From the NCBI GenBank assembly GCA_022578965.1, contig MU400536.1:248001-312000 (forward strand): a stretch of 64,000 nucleotides of DNA, in the 5' to 3' direction. Position 1 is the stretch's first letter; each line of letters begins with the position of its first letter. Position numbers and translations under genes: made by a program. Positions 49,963 through 63,600 of the stretch are shown here, in pieces. Origin of the DNA: Xylaria sp. FL1777 (lineage: Eukaryota; Ascomycota; Sordariomycetes; Xylariales; Xylariaceae). The notes beneath the pieces were generated by a model. It saw nothing but the letters and a program-made list of their open reading frames with translations, was not told the DNA's origin and made no database searches.

Positions 49963-51624
49963 TTATATACTTAGCTTCGACTCTAACCATTTCGCAAACC
50001 GCACCGACGGCATGTCGACCACGCGCCAGAAAATGTCGGCAGCCCAGACCACGAGGGGAATATTGATAACAGCGGCGAGAGCCACGCCACTCTTGAACGC
50101 AGGGCCGCTGTCTGTGCCCGTGATCCCCCAGGCCCACCGCTGGACAGGGTATCCCAGAATATGCGTCACTGGCCCGTGCATCAGATAAATGGCATAACTA
50201 AGATGACCCAAGTATTGGACTGGTGGCAGCTCGAAGAAGCGTTGCCAGCCCCGTGACCGCGCTGCGCAGAATACGAATAGACATGCGCCCATGACTTGCC
50301 AGAAGCGGTACTTCTCGGTGAACCAGGCTGGAATCAGGGTGCCGAGGTATCTCCAGCCGGGCACGTCCCATGGGCCGGCATCAGGACAGGAGAGCAGGTA
50401 CAGGGCGAAAATGGAGACGAGTGTCCAAAACGAATCCTGAGTAGACCGCTTCTGTGCCGACGGTGGAGTCTGGTTCGTTGTCTCCTCGAGCGGCAACTGT
50501 AACGTGGGCTGCGGCGACGACGATGACGACCCCGAGTTAGTGCCACGGGCATCGCGCCCATCGTGGGCGTTGCGCCTCAGGTCCAGATCCGCGATTGTCA
50601 TGCCCGCAAAGAAGAGCAACATCTCCCATCTATCGTTCCGCAGAACAAACCACGACAACAGTCCCACTACTATGAGCCTGACATTGTCCCGTATTCGCGC
50701 GGTGCCAATGAGGGCCAGGAAGAGTACCATCGAGCACCGGAACTCGAGGGGAATCGTCCACAGATGCACGTCATATTGCGTCGAGCCAGCGTGGTTGGCC
50801 CAGCTCCAGATGTGGATAAACTCCCACATCTCATGCGCCCAGTGCGTCAGCTGCGCGGACAGCGAGTCTAGACGCTTGGGATGAAATTCGATGACATTCC
50901 GGGTGAACGTGCGGTCCTGGATGAACTCTCTCGTCCCCTCGTACGCGCCCCATTGGAGCAGGAACGCCACGCCCAGCGTAGAGATTATAGGCGGCAGATA
51001 GAGTCTGAAGAAGCGCCGGAAGATAAGCGAAGAGGTCGTTCGCGCGAAGGCTTCTCCATTCCGTTTGCGCGCTAGTTGAAGTGGTCGTAAGGAGAGCGCG
51101 TACCCGGATATCACGAAGAACACGCAGACCATCGAGGGCCCGCTATATAGCAGCCGAACGAACGGCAGCCGCCAGAGCGAGGTGTAAGTGGACGTGGTCG
51201 GTGGAGGGGCATCGGAGTCGGGAGGCGGCCGAGGCAGCCAGTTGTATCCCTCGGCGATGAAGAAGGCCGTGTAGAAGTAGTGACAGAAGAAGACAAAGAA
51301 CGCGGCCAGTCCTCGCATCCCGTCCAGATATGCTGTCGGGCTCAGCGCCTTCACGCCGCCGCCGCCATTACCATTAGTGTCGCTACGGCGTTCCCGCGCC
51401 GGCGAAAATCGGCTATGTGTGAAGCTCGGCAGGAGCAGGAGGGCTGTTCGTCTCAGCACGAGGTTGGAGTAGGCCTTCGACATGGCGGCCCATCCGATCC
51501 TCCCAAGGCCACTCCCCCAAAAGAGACTGCTGCTGTCGCTCTTGGTATCCAAGCGGTCGTCGAGCAAGGCACGGTGCTTCTCCTCCTCTATCGGCGGCAT
51601 CTTGAATGTCACCGACCTGGTCAT
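49963..51624 (-). CDS. Acyltransferase-3 family membrane protein
   Basis: A single exon of 553 residues starting at ATG 51624; a second ATG eight codons later is also possible. The protein has the layout of the acyltransferase-3 family: an N-terminal cytosolic part, then YLDGMRGLAAFFVFFCHYFY carrying the family His in the first span, then CVFFVISGYALSLRPL, an Arg-rich RRFFRLYLPP loop, and about ten spans to the end. A further signature is QYLGHLSYAIYLMHGPV near residue 470. Family members transfer acyl groups, often acetyl, to sugars, lipids or secondary metabolites at a membrane. The acceptor here is unknown, and no sugar or polyketide pathway gene lies next to it. The predicted loop between spans contains an Asn/Ser/Pro-rich stretch. 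Confidence 0.85.
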   Translation of the reverse strand: MTRSVTFKMPPIEEEKHRALLDDRLDTKSDSSSLFWGSGLGRIGWAAMSKAYSNLVLRRTALLLLPSFTHSRFSPARERRSDTNGNGGGGVKALSPTAYLDGMRGLAAFFVFFCHYFYTAFFIAEGYNWLPRPPPDSDAPPPTTSTYTSLWRLPFVRLLYSGPSMVCVFFVISGYALSLRPLQLARKRNGEAFARTTSSLIFRRFFRLYLPPIISTLGVAFLLQWGAYEGTREFIQDRTFTRNVIEFHPKRLDSLSAQLTHWAHEMWEFIHIWSWANHAGSTQYDVHLWTIPLEFRCSMVLFLALIGTARIRDNVRLIVVGLLSWFVLRNDRWEMLLFFAGMTIADLDLRRNAHDGRDARGTNSGSSSSSPQPTLQLPLEETTNQTPPSAQKRSTQDSFWTLVSIFALYLLSCPDAGPWDVPGWRYLGTLIPAWFTEKYRFWQVMGACLFVFCAARSRGWQRFFELPPVQYLGHLSYAIYLMHGPVTHILGYPVQRWAWGITGTDSGPAFKSGVALAAVINIPLVVWAADIFWRVVDMPSVRFAKWLESKLSI

Positions 51625-53436
51625 TGCCTCGGATGGGGTTGCGTCCCCGGGACGGCTCTCCCAAGAAGAGAAATTATTGGTTTTGATACCCAGCCGCTAT
51701 TTCTTCATTGGGTTCCTATACGCTACACCAAGCCTCGTTCGAGCCAAGTTGTACAAACTACAGTCCCAAATCGTTTGTCGTCTGTACCCTGTGATCACGA
51801 TAGTGTCGCACCGAATGTGAGTATATTCACCACGAACAGGTCATACAAGAAAATGAAAATTACACAAATTAGAATATGGGAGGAAGATGATGATGTAGAA
51901 TCCACACTAGGTATTCAGTCATCACGGGATGGATTTTTTTTTCTGAGAAAACCCTGGCTTACCCGTATCCTCTAAACACATTCCCATTTATCGCATACCG
52001 CCTACACTAGCTAGGGTCGGTTGTGTGAGATGAACTCCTGAGCTGTCTTGTCTCCTTTGTAGATCACGCGCGCGACTGTTCATACGACCCCAGTGAATTG
52101 GCAGCAAGAAAAGTCGACAGATCGACAGTCGCACCATGTCAATCGCCATCGTATCTTGTCTTTGGTATTCTGGACCTTCAAGAAGTCCCCCCATATTTCT
52201 GCTCATTGTCCTGTTTCACTATTGATTCCTCTGGGCCCACGTCACTCTCTTTAGCATATCTAATATACTGCAAGTCAGCCGTGGCGATGTTTAGTCTTTT
52301 TTCGGGGTTTTCTTGTCGGTCCCTTGTCCCGAAAGGCCTCCACCAGATGTCCCTTTCTGGGAATACCGCTTTCTTAGTATATTCTCGCGTCTTTGTCCGT
52401 CATATTAAGGTATCATTACTACGGGACCCCTATATCTCGCTTATCGAATGGGGGCTCAGTGCTTGAACTAAGAGTATGGAATGCCAAGATGTGTAGTGTA
52501 CACTAGAAGATGACGGTCTTTGTGCCTCGTCGATAGCTGTGACAAATAGGAACATGTTACGTTTAATTCGCTTATTTCATTCATCTCACCACATCATCAG
52601 CCGATTAGACTTAAAACCAGAAGACGCCCACGAAATAGGCCTCGCGGGTATACACTCCTGCGGCCGTAGGATAGATAGATAGCCTATTGTGTAAATTACC
52701 TACTGCAGCTCCTGTCTAATATGACACTAGGCAGGGTAGGCCAGTCAGTAACAGGGTTGCGCAACGCAGGTACGGGTACCATAATTTTGCAAGGGTTGCT
52801 CAAGATATCTCCTTGAAGACAAGTAAGACGAGGTCAGCAGCCATATATCGCCATGTTTATCTGACCATGAAACCGGGAAAGACACACGACCCTCCTTCCT
52901 TCCTGGCCTATACTGCGTACCCGCGGTCGGCCGGCTTGGTCGCGTCGCATGTCTTGGCGGGATCAGCACCCGACGAGCTAGCCGACCCAGTGAGAGTGTC
53001 CGAGGCGAAGATCTCTGCGAGCCTTCATGCGCAGATCCTCGCCGGTTCGTTCGCATAGACGTGGTCCGCCGCATTCGTGTTGAAACATGTAGTGTATTGT
53101 GTGGCCTTGCAGGTTTGGTTGGGCAATTCCCAATGGTCGATCATTACAGATTGAAGTTATACTCAGCATATTGATGTGTTATGTCTTTGCAGTGTGCATG
53201 TCTAACGTTCCTTTTCAAACGGTGTACCATTATTTCCCATTAACGGTCGCCGTTGCGAAAACTACTGTATCACCCGAGAACATCATCATGCCATTTTCAC
53301 GTCCAGAGCGAGACATGAAGTTTGTTCGTAATTAATCATTATGTTCTCAATACTACATAAGATGAAGACTGTCTGGTAGGTCTATGTGTTGCAAAAAACC
53401 TACGACATGCAACCAAGCCACCCTCAACCCCACCCC
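51625..53436. other. Promoter of the acyltransferase gene and 3' flank of DPP5
   Basis: Both neighbours are on the minus strand. Frames such as 52098-52466 and 52813-53058 lack any family resemblance. I see no gene. Confidence 0.5.
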
Positions 53437-55886
53437 TTAATAGGGCGAGGAAGCGTTGCTGATGCCGCTGTAGTAATTGATCCACTTGAAGATCTCCGTG
53501 TGCCAAACCCGGCTGTTCTCCTGGTTCAGGACCCAGTGGTTCTCGTCGGGGAAGCTGAGGAGACGCGACGGCACGCCCCGCGTCTGGAGCACGTTGAAGA
53601 GCAGGATGCCCTCGCTGACGGGGAGGCGGAAGTCCTTCTCGTTGTGCACGACGAAGTGCGGCGTCGCCCACTCGTCGATGAAGCGCAGCGGGTTCCACTC
53701 CCAGTAGGGCGAGGTCGTCTCGAAGCCCGTGTTGTTGAACGGGCCCGCGAAGTCGTGGTTCATGAACCAGAGCTCCTCGCTCGCGTACTGGTTGAGCGTC
53801 GACGTGCTGCCGTCGTGCGTCACGAGGGCCTTGAACCAGCGGCCCATCTCGTGACCTTGCATCCTATTTTCATGTTAGCCGTCGGCTGCCCGAGACACAT
53901 ATCTTGTTCTTGATTTCATTTCGGAATGCCGTGATTTTTCACGTTTCTTCGACTTACCAGTTCGTCATGTAGCCGCCGAAGGAAGCCCCGGCCTCGATGC
54001 CCCGCGAAGTATCGACGTACTTGAGCGTGCTGTTAACGTACTGCCACGCGTGCACCAGGTCCCAGTATGGGTACGAGCCCCATCGTCCTTGGACCGAGTC
54101 CGTCAGGTTCTGGCCCCAGCCGGAACTGGCCGTGGGATTCGGCGCGATAACGACGTACTATAGTTCACCGGAGTCAGCAAGTACCCTTTTAGATGAAATA
54201 TAGGTCTGTTTCGGGAGTCGGATATGCTCCCGAGACACGTTCATCGCCTTAACACAGCATTTTTACCTGCACAAGCGGCCATGAAAAAGGGGAGGGGGGG
54301 ACTCACGCCTTGGTCTGCCCATACTTTGAAATTCCATCGCGTGCTCCAAGAGTTGAAGTGTGCACCCTGGGGACCACCATGGGAGATGAAGGCCAGAGGA
54401 TATTTCTTGTCCTTCGAAAATCCTTCGGGGTAGATGATCCACGCCTGCTGGTCGGTCTGCGAGGTGTTGGTCGAGTAGTAGAACTCGGAGACATCCTCGG
54501 GCCCGAGACCCTTCAGGCCCGGGTCGACTTTGTTGGCCTGGAAGTACGTGTTCACGACCTTACCCGTCGGTGAGACGGCGTAGATGTCGCGACTCGTCCA
54601 GATCTTGGAGTCCGAGACAAGAAGGTTGCCGTTGGGCAGGGTGTAGAAGCCGGCGGGCACACCCTGGTTTGTGATGTTCTTGGGCACGTAATCCTCGCCG
54701 GCGGTAAGTGGGATGGGGAAGATGCGCTCGTGCCCGAGGTCAGGGGCGGAGACATGTACCGTTTTGGAGTCTGGGGACCACGCGAGCGCGTCAGGGGTTC
54801 GATCCCACTTACCCGCAAGACGGGTGACATTGAAGTTCTTCGTGTTCACATTGGCGACGTAGAGGCTGCTACGATCTGACTCGTATGCGATGCCGTACAT
54901 CTGAATATAGGCGATCTTCTTCCCGTCGGGAGAGAACCGGGGAAAGACAGTGGCTCCCTGGGTCTCGGGGTACTTGGTGCTGCCACGAGCCTGGATCGGC
55001 ACGGCGTCTTTGGCAGAGCCGCCGAAAGGCACATAGTAGATGACGTCGGCAGTGTAGTTAGCCAGAGGGAGAGTGGTGTCCTTGGTTAAGAAGACGACGC
55101 CACTGCCATCAGGCGAAATGTCGTAGTCACTCTGATCGCTCTGGTCGTAAGGGGACTCGGCACAAGTGACGTTGCAGATACCAGTCACGTAGTTAGTAAG
55201 TCCGCCAGAGAGCACGTACGAACCATGGCTCTGCTTCAGCACACCGCCAAAGACGGCGTTCTTCTCCGCTGTAATCCAGGTATCCCAATGACGAACGTAG
55301 ATTGAATTGTACAGCCTGCCCGTGCTAGCAGGTGTCTCCGCGAGATTCTCGTTATATGCTGTGCCGTTGGGATACGCCTGCGTGTACACGAGGAAGTGGA
55401 TATCGCCCGATTTGGTCTGGACAGCCTTGAGTCCCGAGTAGGGAGCGGGTAGTGAGGCGATGAGCTTGGCGCTCTTGAGGTTGTTGGCATCAGCCGAGTA
55501 CAGACTGATGCCACCATCCTCCTCCGCGTTTGTCCCATTGATGTAAATGATGCTTGTGTCCTTGGGTCCAACGAAGGCCACTTCCGAGATATCGGATCCA
55601 GCGTACCATTGTGAGATTTTCCCCGTCTTCAGATCCAGCTTATTCCACCACGAGGCGTGTTCCTTCGTCTCAAAGGTGTAATTGGACACTGTGAAAAGTG
55701 CGAAATCCTGCATAAATCTTAGTCTTGAAATATCCTCTAGGCATGAGCAGATGATCTTCCACTTACACCAGACGGATTCGGTTGCGCATCGCTGTACCGA
55801 TTCGCCGCAAGCATGAGCTCCGGCGTGATAGCCAGAGCTCGAGGCAGGATGGCCAGGGCCGCCGCCGCCAACGATTGTGACTTCAT
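53437..55886 (-). CDS. dpp5: Secreted dipeptidyl-peptidase 5 (peptidase S9)
   Basis: Four exons, 55886-55767, 55707-54307, 54157-53958 and 53863-53437, encode 715 residues, the usual length. The start MKSQSLAAAALAILPRALA is a signal peptide, so the enzyme is exported. The N-terminal two thirds form a beta-propeller, with blades such as SPDGKKIAYIQMYG and SPDGSGVVFLTKD. The C-terminal third is an alpha/beta hydrolase. The catalytic triad is visible: Ser 566 in GASFGGYM, Asp 651 in HNEKDFRLP and His 683 in PDENHWV. It removes dipeptides such as Ala-Ala or His-Ser from peptide N-termini and helps digest protein outside the cell. Several N-x-S/T sites fit glycosylation. An upstream frame that seems to extend exon 2 to 56052 actually reads through intron 1. 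Confidence 0.93.
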
Positions 55887-58219
55887 CTTGGAGAGGCGTC
55901 CTCAATTGACTGGCGAGTGAGCAATAAGACGTCGCGCAAAGCCTACCAAGAAGATCGGGAGCGCAGGCAAAGCTACAGCATCGGGGACGATGACGCCTTA
56001 TAAAGCTCTCACTACGAACGACGATCAGCGCTGGAAGCTCCGATATGGGCAATACTCCGCAAGCTCATCTGCACTCGTGTAGTGGGGAATCCATTCCCCA
56101 TGCATGTTGCATATGTACGAATAGACGGTCGACCTATCGGCCTCGTCGACCGTAAGCCGTGAACGGGATAGGTAATCAGCTATGATGAGATGTGACTCTG
56201 GCCTAGGTAGTATACAGTAGGTACGTCGTATAAGCCATGCAGCCCTGTCCAGGTCCCGGTGTGCCACAACGCTGGGAACGAGCAGAATTGCTTCGATTCC
56301 TGCTTCGATTATCACAGAAGCGAAGAGATACGGTGACCAAGGGGCAGGGGTGCTTCGGATCGTTAATCAAGACCCTGCTTGGAGCTCCGTAGTCTGTGAT
56401 CAAAGAGGCAGGTGATTATATACAACTATTGATAAGTCGACATCATAGTGGGCAATGACGCCGCACTTAATTACTTATTATCAAATAGGTACACCATGTT
56501 GTTGGAATTCAAAAACATTCTCATAGATTGTTGAGGTTCACTTTCATAGGACTGCGAAATATTCAGTACACGTGAGGTGCTCGTAGTGAATGGCATGTTT
56601 TAGACGGAGAATGTTAGAGAGAGCAGTGAATGCATTAATTACCTCTTAAGTCAAAAGATATAGGTATGAGAACTACCGCCTTCTCTCCAACCTCCAAGCT
56701 ACTTTTCCTGTTGAGGTCCGGGAAGCCCGCGTCATCACGCGATTGGCGGTTGTCCCTTGAAGCTTACCTAGGTAGCGACTTGGCATCATTTCGCCTGGCC
56801 GCCTCCCTGCCCAGCACTGAACCTGGGTATCTAGATCGAGCTGGAAAAGGTGTGATTCTGGTGCAAAAGGGCGTTATGTCTGTGCATCTCCACCTGCACA
56901 ATCCCCGCTAACCTGGGGGTCGGTATGTCAGTACATGTAGTGCACTCACTCATCTGAGCTGTCTTCTGCTGTGGGATGATCAAATTAAGTCTAGAAGCTG
57001 ACGTTGGATGAGGGGAAGAAGAGAAGCCCTACATATTACGCCTACGGCTAAGTACCAAAATTCATCCTCCCAGAGACCCTGACCATGCCTCTTCACAATC
57101 ACCAGATGAGCTTCTTCCACAGATGAGACAAAGTAAGTTCGTTTCCAGCCAGTCAGTATCTAAGTAATTCCTTCATCTAATAAATATGTTTCATAGATAA
57201 TGTATTAAGTTCAGTATACCGTACTAATTTGGCCGACCCCAACATTGGCTCTACTCTCCCCGAAATGCCAAGATGATAAGCCTTAGACTAGGTAAGATAG
57301 CTTCAAGCCTGTGAGTCGGAAGATCGGAGTTGCCAAGCTACATCTTTGTGGCGTGATGTCACACTGTACACTACCTACTAACATACCTACTGCGTAGCCT
57401 ATTTAGAATGAGACCAAAGGTCCTGTGTCTTCGCTCTGCATGAGAGTTTTGAGGCTTGGCAATTACGATAGGTTGAATACCGAGTCATGTACTTAAGTAT
57501 GTAAGTACTGTATATACGTATTAGGCGATGTAACCCTCGGGTTGTCAGAGCTGAAAATGGAGGGAAACCCCAGATCGCCATGCGCCATGAGACATTCACT
57601 ACGTATACTCGTAAGCACAGCAACAATATGTATCCTCCCAATGTCGAAGAACCGGGACGTCTTCCAGTCTTAGAAGCATGCACATCACAAGCAAGAATTG
57701 GACCCAAGAATTAGTTAATCCTGGCATAGTCAGTTAGTTACCACTAAGTAAGTGTCTCCCCGCTAACTCGTATACTCCATGGCGCACTTGTAATAGCCTA
57801 GTCCGACCCTCCGCCTCTAGTGTTTTTGCTATCGAGGGATTGAGAGAAGGAGAGAAGAAAGAGAGATAATATAATAGTAGAATTAAAAATGGAAGGTAAA
57901 TCAAACCACAGGCTGTATAACATAGCCGTGTTTAGTGAGACGACTATCTAGATAACAGGTTCTCGGACCTTAACCCAGGGCAAATCTCAACACGTATGCC
58001 CGCAAGTTCAGTGCTAAATATGCTTGATATTTAGTCTAGGTATCTTCATTATAAGCAAGACAAGTGCCTATCTGAATGCTTCCGTCCAGAGCGACGTTTC
58101 TTCTTTTATCCCGAAACAAACCGATACCCTTAAACGCCTAAGCCTCCGTCAAATGCGATGCTTCGAAAATAAGAACGCCGAGCAAGCTCTCGCCACCAAA
58201 CAATCGATTAGAACCTAGT
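55887..58219. other. 2.3 kb spacer, promoter of dpp5 and 3' flank of eIF3i
   Basis: No supported gene. A frame at 56666-56911 (81 codons) has no family resemblance. A purine-rich run lies near 57.84-57.87 kb. Repeat words of the CCTAGGTA family lie near 56.2 and 56.77 kb. Confidence 0.5.
56765..56774. repeat. TACCTAGGTA palindrome
   Basis: An exact copy of the ten-base palindrome. It overlaps only a short frame that I do not accept as a gene. Confidence 0.65.
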
Positions 58220-59518
58220 CTATAGTCTGTTTTGTCGCTCCCGCTCGACCTCGTACATGAAGTCGAAGTATCCCTTGTCAAAGTGGTGTACCCGCACGTA
58301 ACCGTCTTCTCCGCCACTCGCATAGCCCTTGCCTGTAGGGTCTGCTGCTACCGTATTCTAGAGCCCATGTTAGTCCACTTGTGTGGCTTTGTAGATGCTC
58401 GCCATCGATATGGCCGACTGTGGAGAAAATGAAACATACCAGGGGTCCAAAGTGGCCTCTTACACGGCCAATCTCGTCCTCGAAGATCTTGTGGTAGAAT
58501 CGCGCCTCAAATTTACCCTGTCGTGAAGAAGTGAGTGCGGCATCAATGGCGGCTTGACCACCACCTAAGATTACGTAGTCTTTCTTGGGGGTGATGCATG
58601 CGCTATTGAGCGGTGTGTCGGCTTGATAACTCTTAAGCAGTTCGAGATCACGAGCAGCCAGAAGCTTGGCAGTCTTGTCCTTTGACGCTGTGATGAAGTA
58701 GGTCCGGTCTGGCGACCATTGCAAATCCGTGACTTGCATGTTGAGTTCGTGGATGGGAAGATTGTCAAGTAGGTCGCCAGTCTATACACGTAGAAGATAA
58801 TATTAGCATGACATAGTATTGACGTATTCATGGTAGCGACCGATGTTCACTGTACCTTAGCATCGTACTGAGAGACGGAGCCATCTTCGTGACCGGCAAT
58901 GATGTACTTGGAGAGATAGCTCCAGCCAGCGACAGTGGCCTTGCTCTCGTCGCATACAATGGTTAGATCTCGCTCGTCGCTCTGTTCGGCATTGACGTCT
59001 GGAACGATGGGGACAACGATGATGGTGCCCAGGTGGCCCATGCGCTTCTCGGTAATACCCAGGAGCTGGCGTCCATCGGGGCTGAACTCAACACGCTTGA
59101 CGGCAGTCGGGAAGTCCCATGTCTTGAGCAAGCGGCCGGTCTTGATTTCCCACAGTCGCATGGTGTTGTCGGCGCTTCCGGACGCAATCATGGTGGAGGT
59201 GGGGTTGACGTCGACGGTCCAGATGGCACCCTGGTGTCCCCTGTAGGTGCCGAGACGTTCGCCATTATGGGAGTACCAGACACAGATCTGTTGGTCCTTG
59301 GAAACGGAGAAGAGGAGGTCGCCGTCGGGGTTGAACCTGTGCGTCTTGCGTTAGGAGGGCATTCGGTCGCGGGGTAGAGCGGTGTTGACATACTTGATCT
59401 GCGTCAGGGCGCGTTCCTAGAGACGGGCAAATGTCAGCATTTTCACGTTGCGCACAGTCTTGAGAAGCGCGTATGGCTGGTAGCTACTTACATGGCCCGA
59501 AAGTAGAATAGGCCTCAT
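58220..59518 (-). CDS. TIF34: Translation initiation factor eIF3 subunit i (TIF34)
   Basis: Five exons, 59518-59492, 59416-59394, 59336-58856, 58781-58440 and 58357-58220, encode 336 residues, normal for the subunit. The protein is a seven-blade WD40 propeller and opens with [19 protein letters not shown], typical of eIF3i. Later blades include [48 protein letters not shown] and [12 protein letters not shown]. The tail [13 protein letters not shown] is characteristic. In the cytoplasm it joins eIF3b and eIF3g in the eIF3 complex on the 40S ribosome and aids scanning. Exons 1 and 2 code for only 27 and 23 bases, so the conserved N-terminus is spread over three exons. The gene is divergent from the C1-THF synthase gene. 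Confidence 0.95.
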
Positions 59519-60675
59519 GTTGGTGGTGTTGGATTGTCGACTTCTCGGAGGGGAATCGTCACCAGCGATCGTGGGGTGAGTGGGCTTTTGAAAGGTTTGT
59601 GCGTGCACGTGATGATAAGCCAGAAAATGTCAAAATACCTACAGTACGCAATATGCTGCAAATAGAAGCTCTCAGGGGGAGTTTGACTCACTGAACCTTG
59701 TAGAGTTTCAGTGGAGCCGACGGCACCTCAGAGCGGCCATAGCGCATTTCTCTTGCTAAGGGTGTAGGTGCTAAGAGTACACTATAACCTCTACCTAGAT
59801 ACTTCTATCTTTACCTTACCACCTACTTGTATAACTTGTCGGTAGACTAAGTATTTTTTTTTTTTCAGTAACTTTGGGGTTCAAGTTGAGGTTGCAAATC
59901 AAAACTCAGTTTTATGCCTACCAGGTACCTAAGGTAAGTACCTAGAAGTGAATTTGATTGGCAGCATACATATTACACTGGTATCTAGGTACATCATTAT
60001 CAGTGGCATTACCAGGCGGCTCACCAGGTTGCACATACAACCCACGTGAAAATAGCCTAAAAGCTCGTCGCCGGGAATAGCACACAGAATGAGGACTGAC
60101 TGGAAATCTGCAACATGAGGTTGACTCATTTCCTTCCATCAGTTAAAGTATTACTTCCCCGCATTGTCGAAAAACTTGTCAAAACCTGATGTACCTCTGT
60201 TATAAGAGTCATCAACACTAGAAAGCAACATGCCACATCTAGTATACGTGCCTAAGTAGGTATGTATTCATCATGTATGCGTACGTTCTTCTATCATACC
60301 ATCTCATGTACAAGACAGCGCCACTCTCCAGGCGCTAGTTATACCCCCTAGTCCATCCAATAGGTACCGGTATACCAATTCTCTATCATTGACTCATTCA
60401 TAGTTGTGTCATCTCCTCTGTGACTGGAATTGACAGCGGCTCTCATCTCATTGATCTCGTTTCGAGAGATCAGGGGCTTCACTTTTTCGACGATCAAGCG
60501 TGACCCTGTCTGTCTCTTCAGGTTCATTGAGTCATTGCACACAAAAGAGCAGCCCTAGTTTCTCACCATTGAGAGTCAGTTGGAGAAGCCAAGGCCAAGG
60601 TTGAGGCAGAGGCGGAGGCGGAGGCGGAGGAAGAGGAGGAGCACCGAGGAGGGCCGACCGGCCGTGTAGGAGGAG
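59519..60675. other. Divergent promoter between eIF3i and C1-THF synthase
   Basis: About 1.15 kb shared by two housekeeping genes. It contains CACGTG-like and ACCTAGGTAC-like words and poly-T near 59.85 kb. On the right, a GGCGGA array and a purine-rich block precede the C1-THF start. No gene is supported. Confidence 0.55.
60611..60630 (+). repeat. GGCGGA hexamer array in a purine-rich leader
   Basis: Three perfect GGCGGA copies within a longer AG-rich run (about 60595-60655), just ahead of the C1-THF synthase open frame. Further CAGCGG and GCAGGTACAAGC repeats continue into the frame to about 60910. Confidence 0.65.
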
Positions 60676-63600
60676 ATGGGCCTTTCAACCGGGCTTCTTC
60701 ACGGCTCCGTCATCTCCAAGCCCGTGAGCAGGAATGGGCAGTGTCTGCAACGGCGATTGTCAGGAGCGCGTCTGCAGCGGCAGCGGCAGCAGCGGCAGCA
60801 GCGGCTAGTCACGGCGGTAGCGGTCACAGAGGCAGTAACAGGCGCAGATACAAGCGCAGGTACAAGCGCAGGTGCAGGTGCAGGTACAGGTACGGGTACG
60901 GGCACGAGTACTGCGGCGGCTACTTCGACCACTACTTCGACCACCTTAGCTCGACGCCGTCCCACTCCCCCCAATGTCGGCCCTCGCCGTACCACACCGG
61001 TATGCACAATCCTCCTCCTCTCCCTTCGCCCACCAGAGCTCCAGCTCCGCACTGCGGAATCCCTCAGCCAAAACCCTGCATATTCTCTACCTAGTGCTCG
61101 ACCATCCCTTCTTCCGGCACAGGCCCAAGATTACTACACTGGCTACACCGCACTACACCGCCACCTGTGCTTCTCTCTCTTTGCTAACCCCGCGGCATCC
61201 CAGGCTTCTGCCCCAGCTCGTGCGAGCACTTACGTCGTGACACTGACACCCTCCGTCTACCCTCCAAGGAACCTGCTCTCGCTCCAGCTTCGATCCTTAC
61301 CCTTTCAGCAGCCTGGTTCTGCGCGGTTTTTCTCGACAAGTCGCTCCACCATGACGGCCATCAAGCTTGATGGGACCGCCATCGCCAAGTCAATTCGCGA
61401 GAAACTCGCCGCCAAGGTGGTCGAGGAGCAGAAATTAAACCCTCAATACCAGCCTTCCCTAAAGATCATCCAAGGTTCGTTCACAGCCACTAGCCTTCTA
61501 AGTCGATTGGTACGGATAATCTAACACGCCCCTAGTCGGTGATCGGTCTGATTCTTGTATGTGATAATCGCTACTCTAGTCGTAAATGCCGCGTATATTA
61601 ATGACTCTGAAGCTACGTATGTTCGCATGAAACTAAAGGCTGCCGAAGAGGTGAGCGCTCACCCCGAGCCTCTGCTTGTTGAAGCAAACGTTTAATCATT
61701 GTGACTCATATAGGCCAACATCAGCTGCGAGCTCCTCCACTACCCAGAGTCTATCACAGAGGCAGAGCTGTTAGCAAAACTGCACATTTTAAACAATGAT
61801 GCCAAGGTCACCGGCATTCTAGTTCAGTTACCTCTACCCAAACATATCAACGAGTATGCTGTCACGTCTGCGGTTGCCGATGAGAAGGATGTCGATGGCT
61901 TTGGTACCACTAATATTGGTGAACTTGCCAAGAAGGGTGGTCATCCCTACTTTATCCCATGCACACCAAAGGGTGTCATGGTGTTGCTAGAGGAGGCTGG
62001 CGTCGATCTTAAGGGAAAGGATGCCGTGGTCCTCGGTCGGAGTGACATTGTTGGCAGTCCCGTCAGTTACCTGCTTAAGAACGCAGATGCCACTGTTACC
62101 ACATGCCACTCTAAGACAAAGGACTTAGAGGAGAAATTGAAGAAAGCCGACATCGTCGTTGCTGCCATAGGGAAGCCTAACTTCGTAAAGGGGGATTGGC
62201 TGAAGCCAGGGGTCGTCGTAATTGACGTGGGGACCAATTACATTCCCGACGCATCTAAGAAATCGGGCCAACGTCTTGTCGGTGATGTTGACTATGAGTC
62301 GGCATCTCAAGTTGCTTCTTACATCACTCCCGTTCCAGGCGGCGTGGGCCCCATGACAGTTGCTATGTTGCTGCAGAACGTAGTCGACGCTACGAGTATA
62401 TACTTTGAGCGCCAGAAGCAGAGGCGAATTGTTCCCCTCCCTCTTAAGCTTCAATCCCCCGTCCCTTCGGATATCGAAGTTTCCAGGGCCCAACCACCAA
62501 AACAGATCACTCGGGTTGCAGAGGAGATTGGCATTGCACCACACGAACTTGAGCCATATGGCTCATCCAAAGCCAAGGTGGATTTAGGTCTTTTGAAGCG
62601 CCTTGAGCACCGCAGGAATGGTCGCTATGTTGTCGTCACTGGTATCACACCTACCCCGCTTGGTGAAGGCAAGTCTACTACGACAATGGGCTTAGCACAG
62701 GCACTGGGTGCTCACCTCGGCCGATTGACCTTTGCAAATGTACGTCAGCCTAGCCAAGGTCCTACCTTTGGTATCAAGGGAGGCGCTGCAGGCGGCGGCT
62801 ACAGTCAGGTTATTCCCATGGACGAATTCAATATGCATTTAACAGGCGATATCCATGCCGTTACCGCTGCAAACAACCTTCTCGCTGCTGCCATTGAAAC
62901 CCGCATTTTTCATGAAAACACACAGAAAGATGGACCCTTGTACAAGAGACTAGTGCCTACAAAGAACGGAAAGAGGGTGTTTGCACCGGTTATGTTTCGT
63001 CGACTTAAGAAATTGGGAATTGAAAAATCGGATCCAAACGAGCTCACAGAAGACGAGATCCACCGTTTCGCTCGTCTAGATATCGACCCTGATACTATCA
63101 CTTGGAGACGTGTCTTGGATGTTAATGATCGCCATCTGCGTGGGATCACTGTTGGCATTGCGCCCACTGAGAAGGGCCAGACAAGGAACACTGGGTTCGA
63201 TATCTCGGTCGCGAGCGAATGTATGGCTATTCTTGCCATGAGCACCAGTCTAGCTGATATGCGAGAACGACTTGGCCGGATGGTCGTAGCTACCTCACGA
63301 TCTGGGGACCCCGTTACATGTGACGACCTTGGAGCCGGCGGTGCCTTGACTGCTCTCATGAAAGATGCCATCAAACCCAACTTAATGCAGAGTTTAGAAG
63401 GTACTCCCGTATTCGTGCACGCTGGACCATTCGCCAACATCAGTATTGGCAATAGCTCTATCCTAGCAGATAAGATGGCCCTGAAACTCGCAGGCACTGA
63501 ACTCGACGAGGACCATGACACCAAGGCTGGTTATGTCGTCACCGAGGCAGGTTTTGATTTCACGATGGGTGGCGAGAGATTCTTTAACATCAAGTGCCGT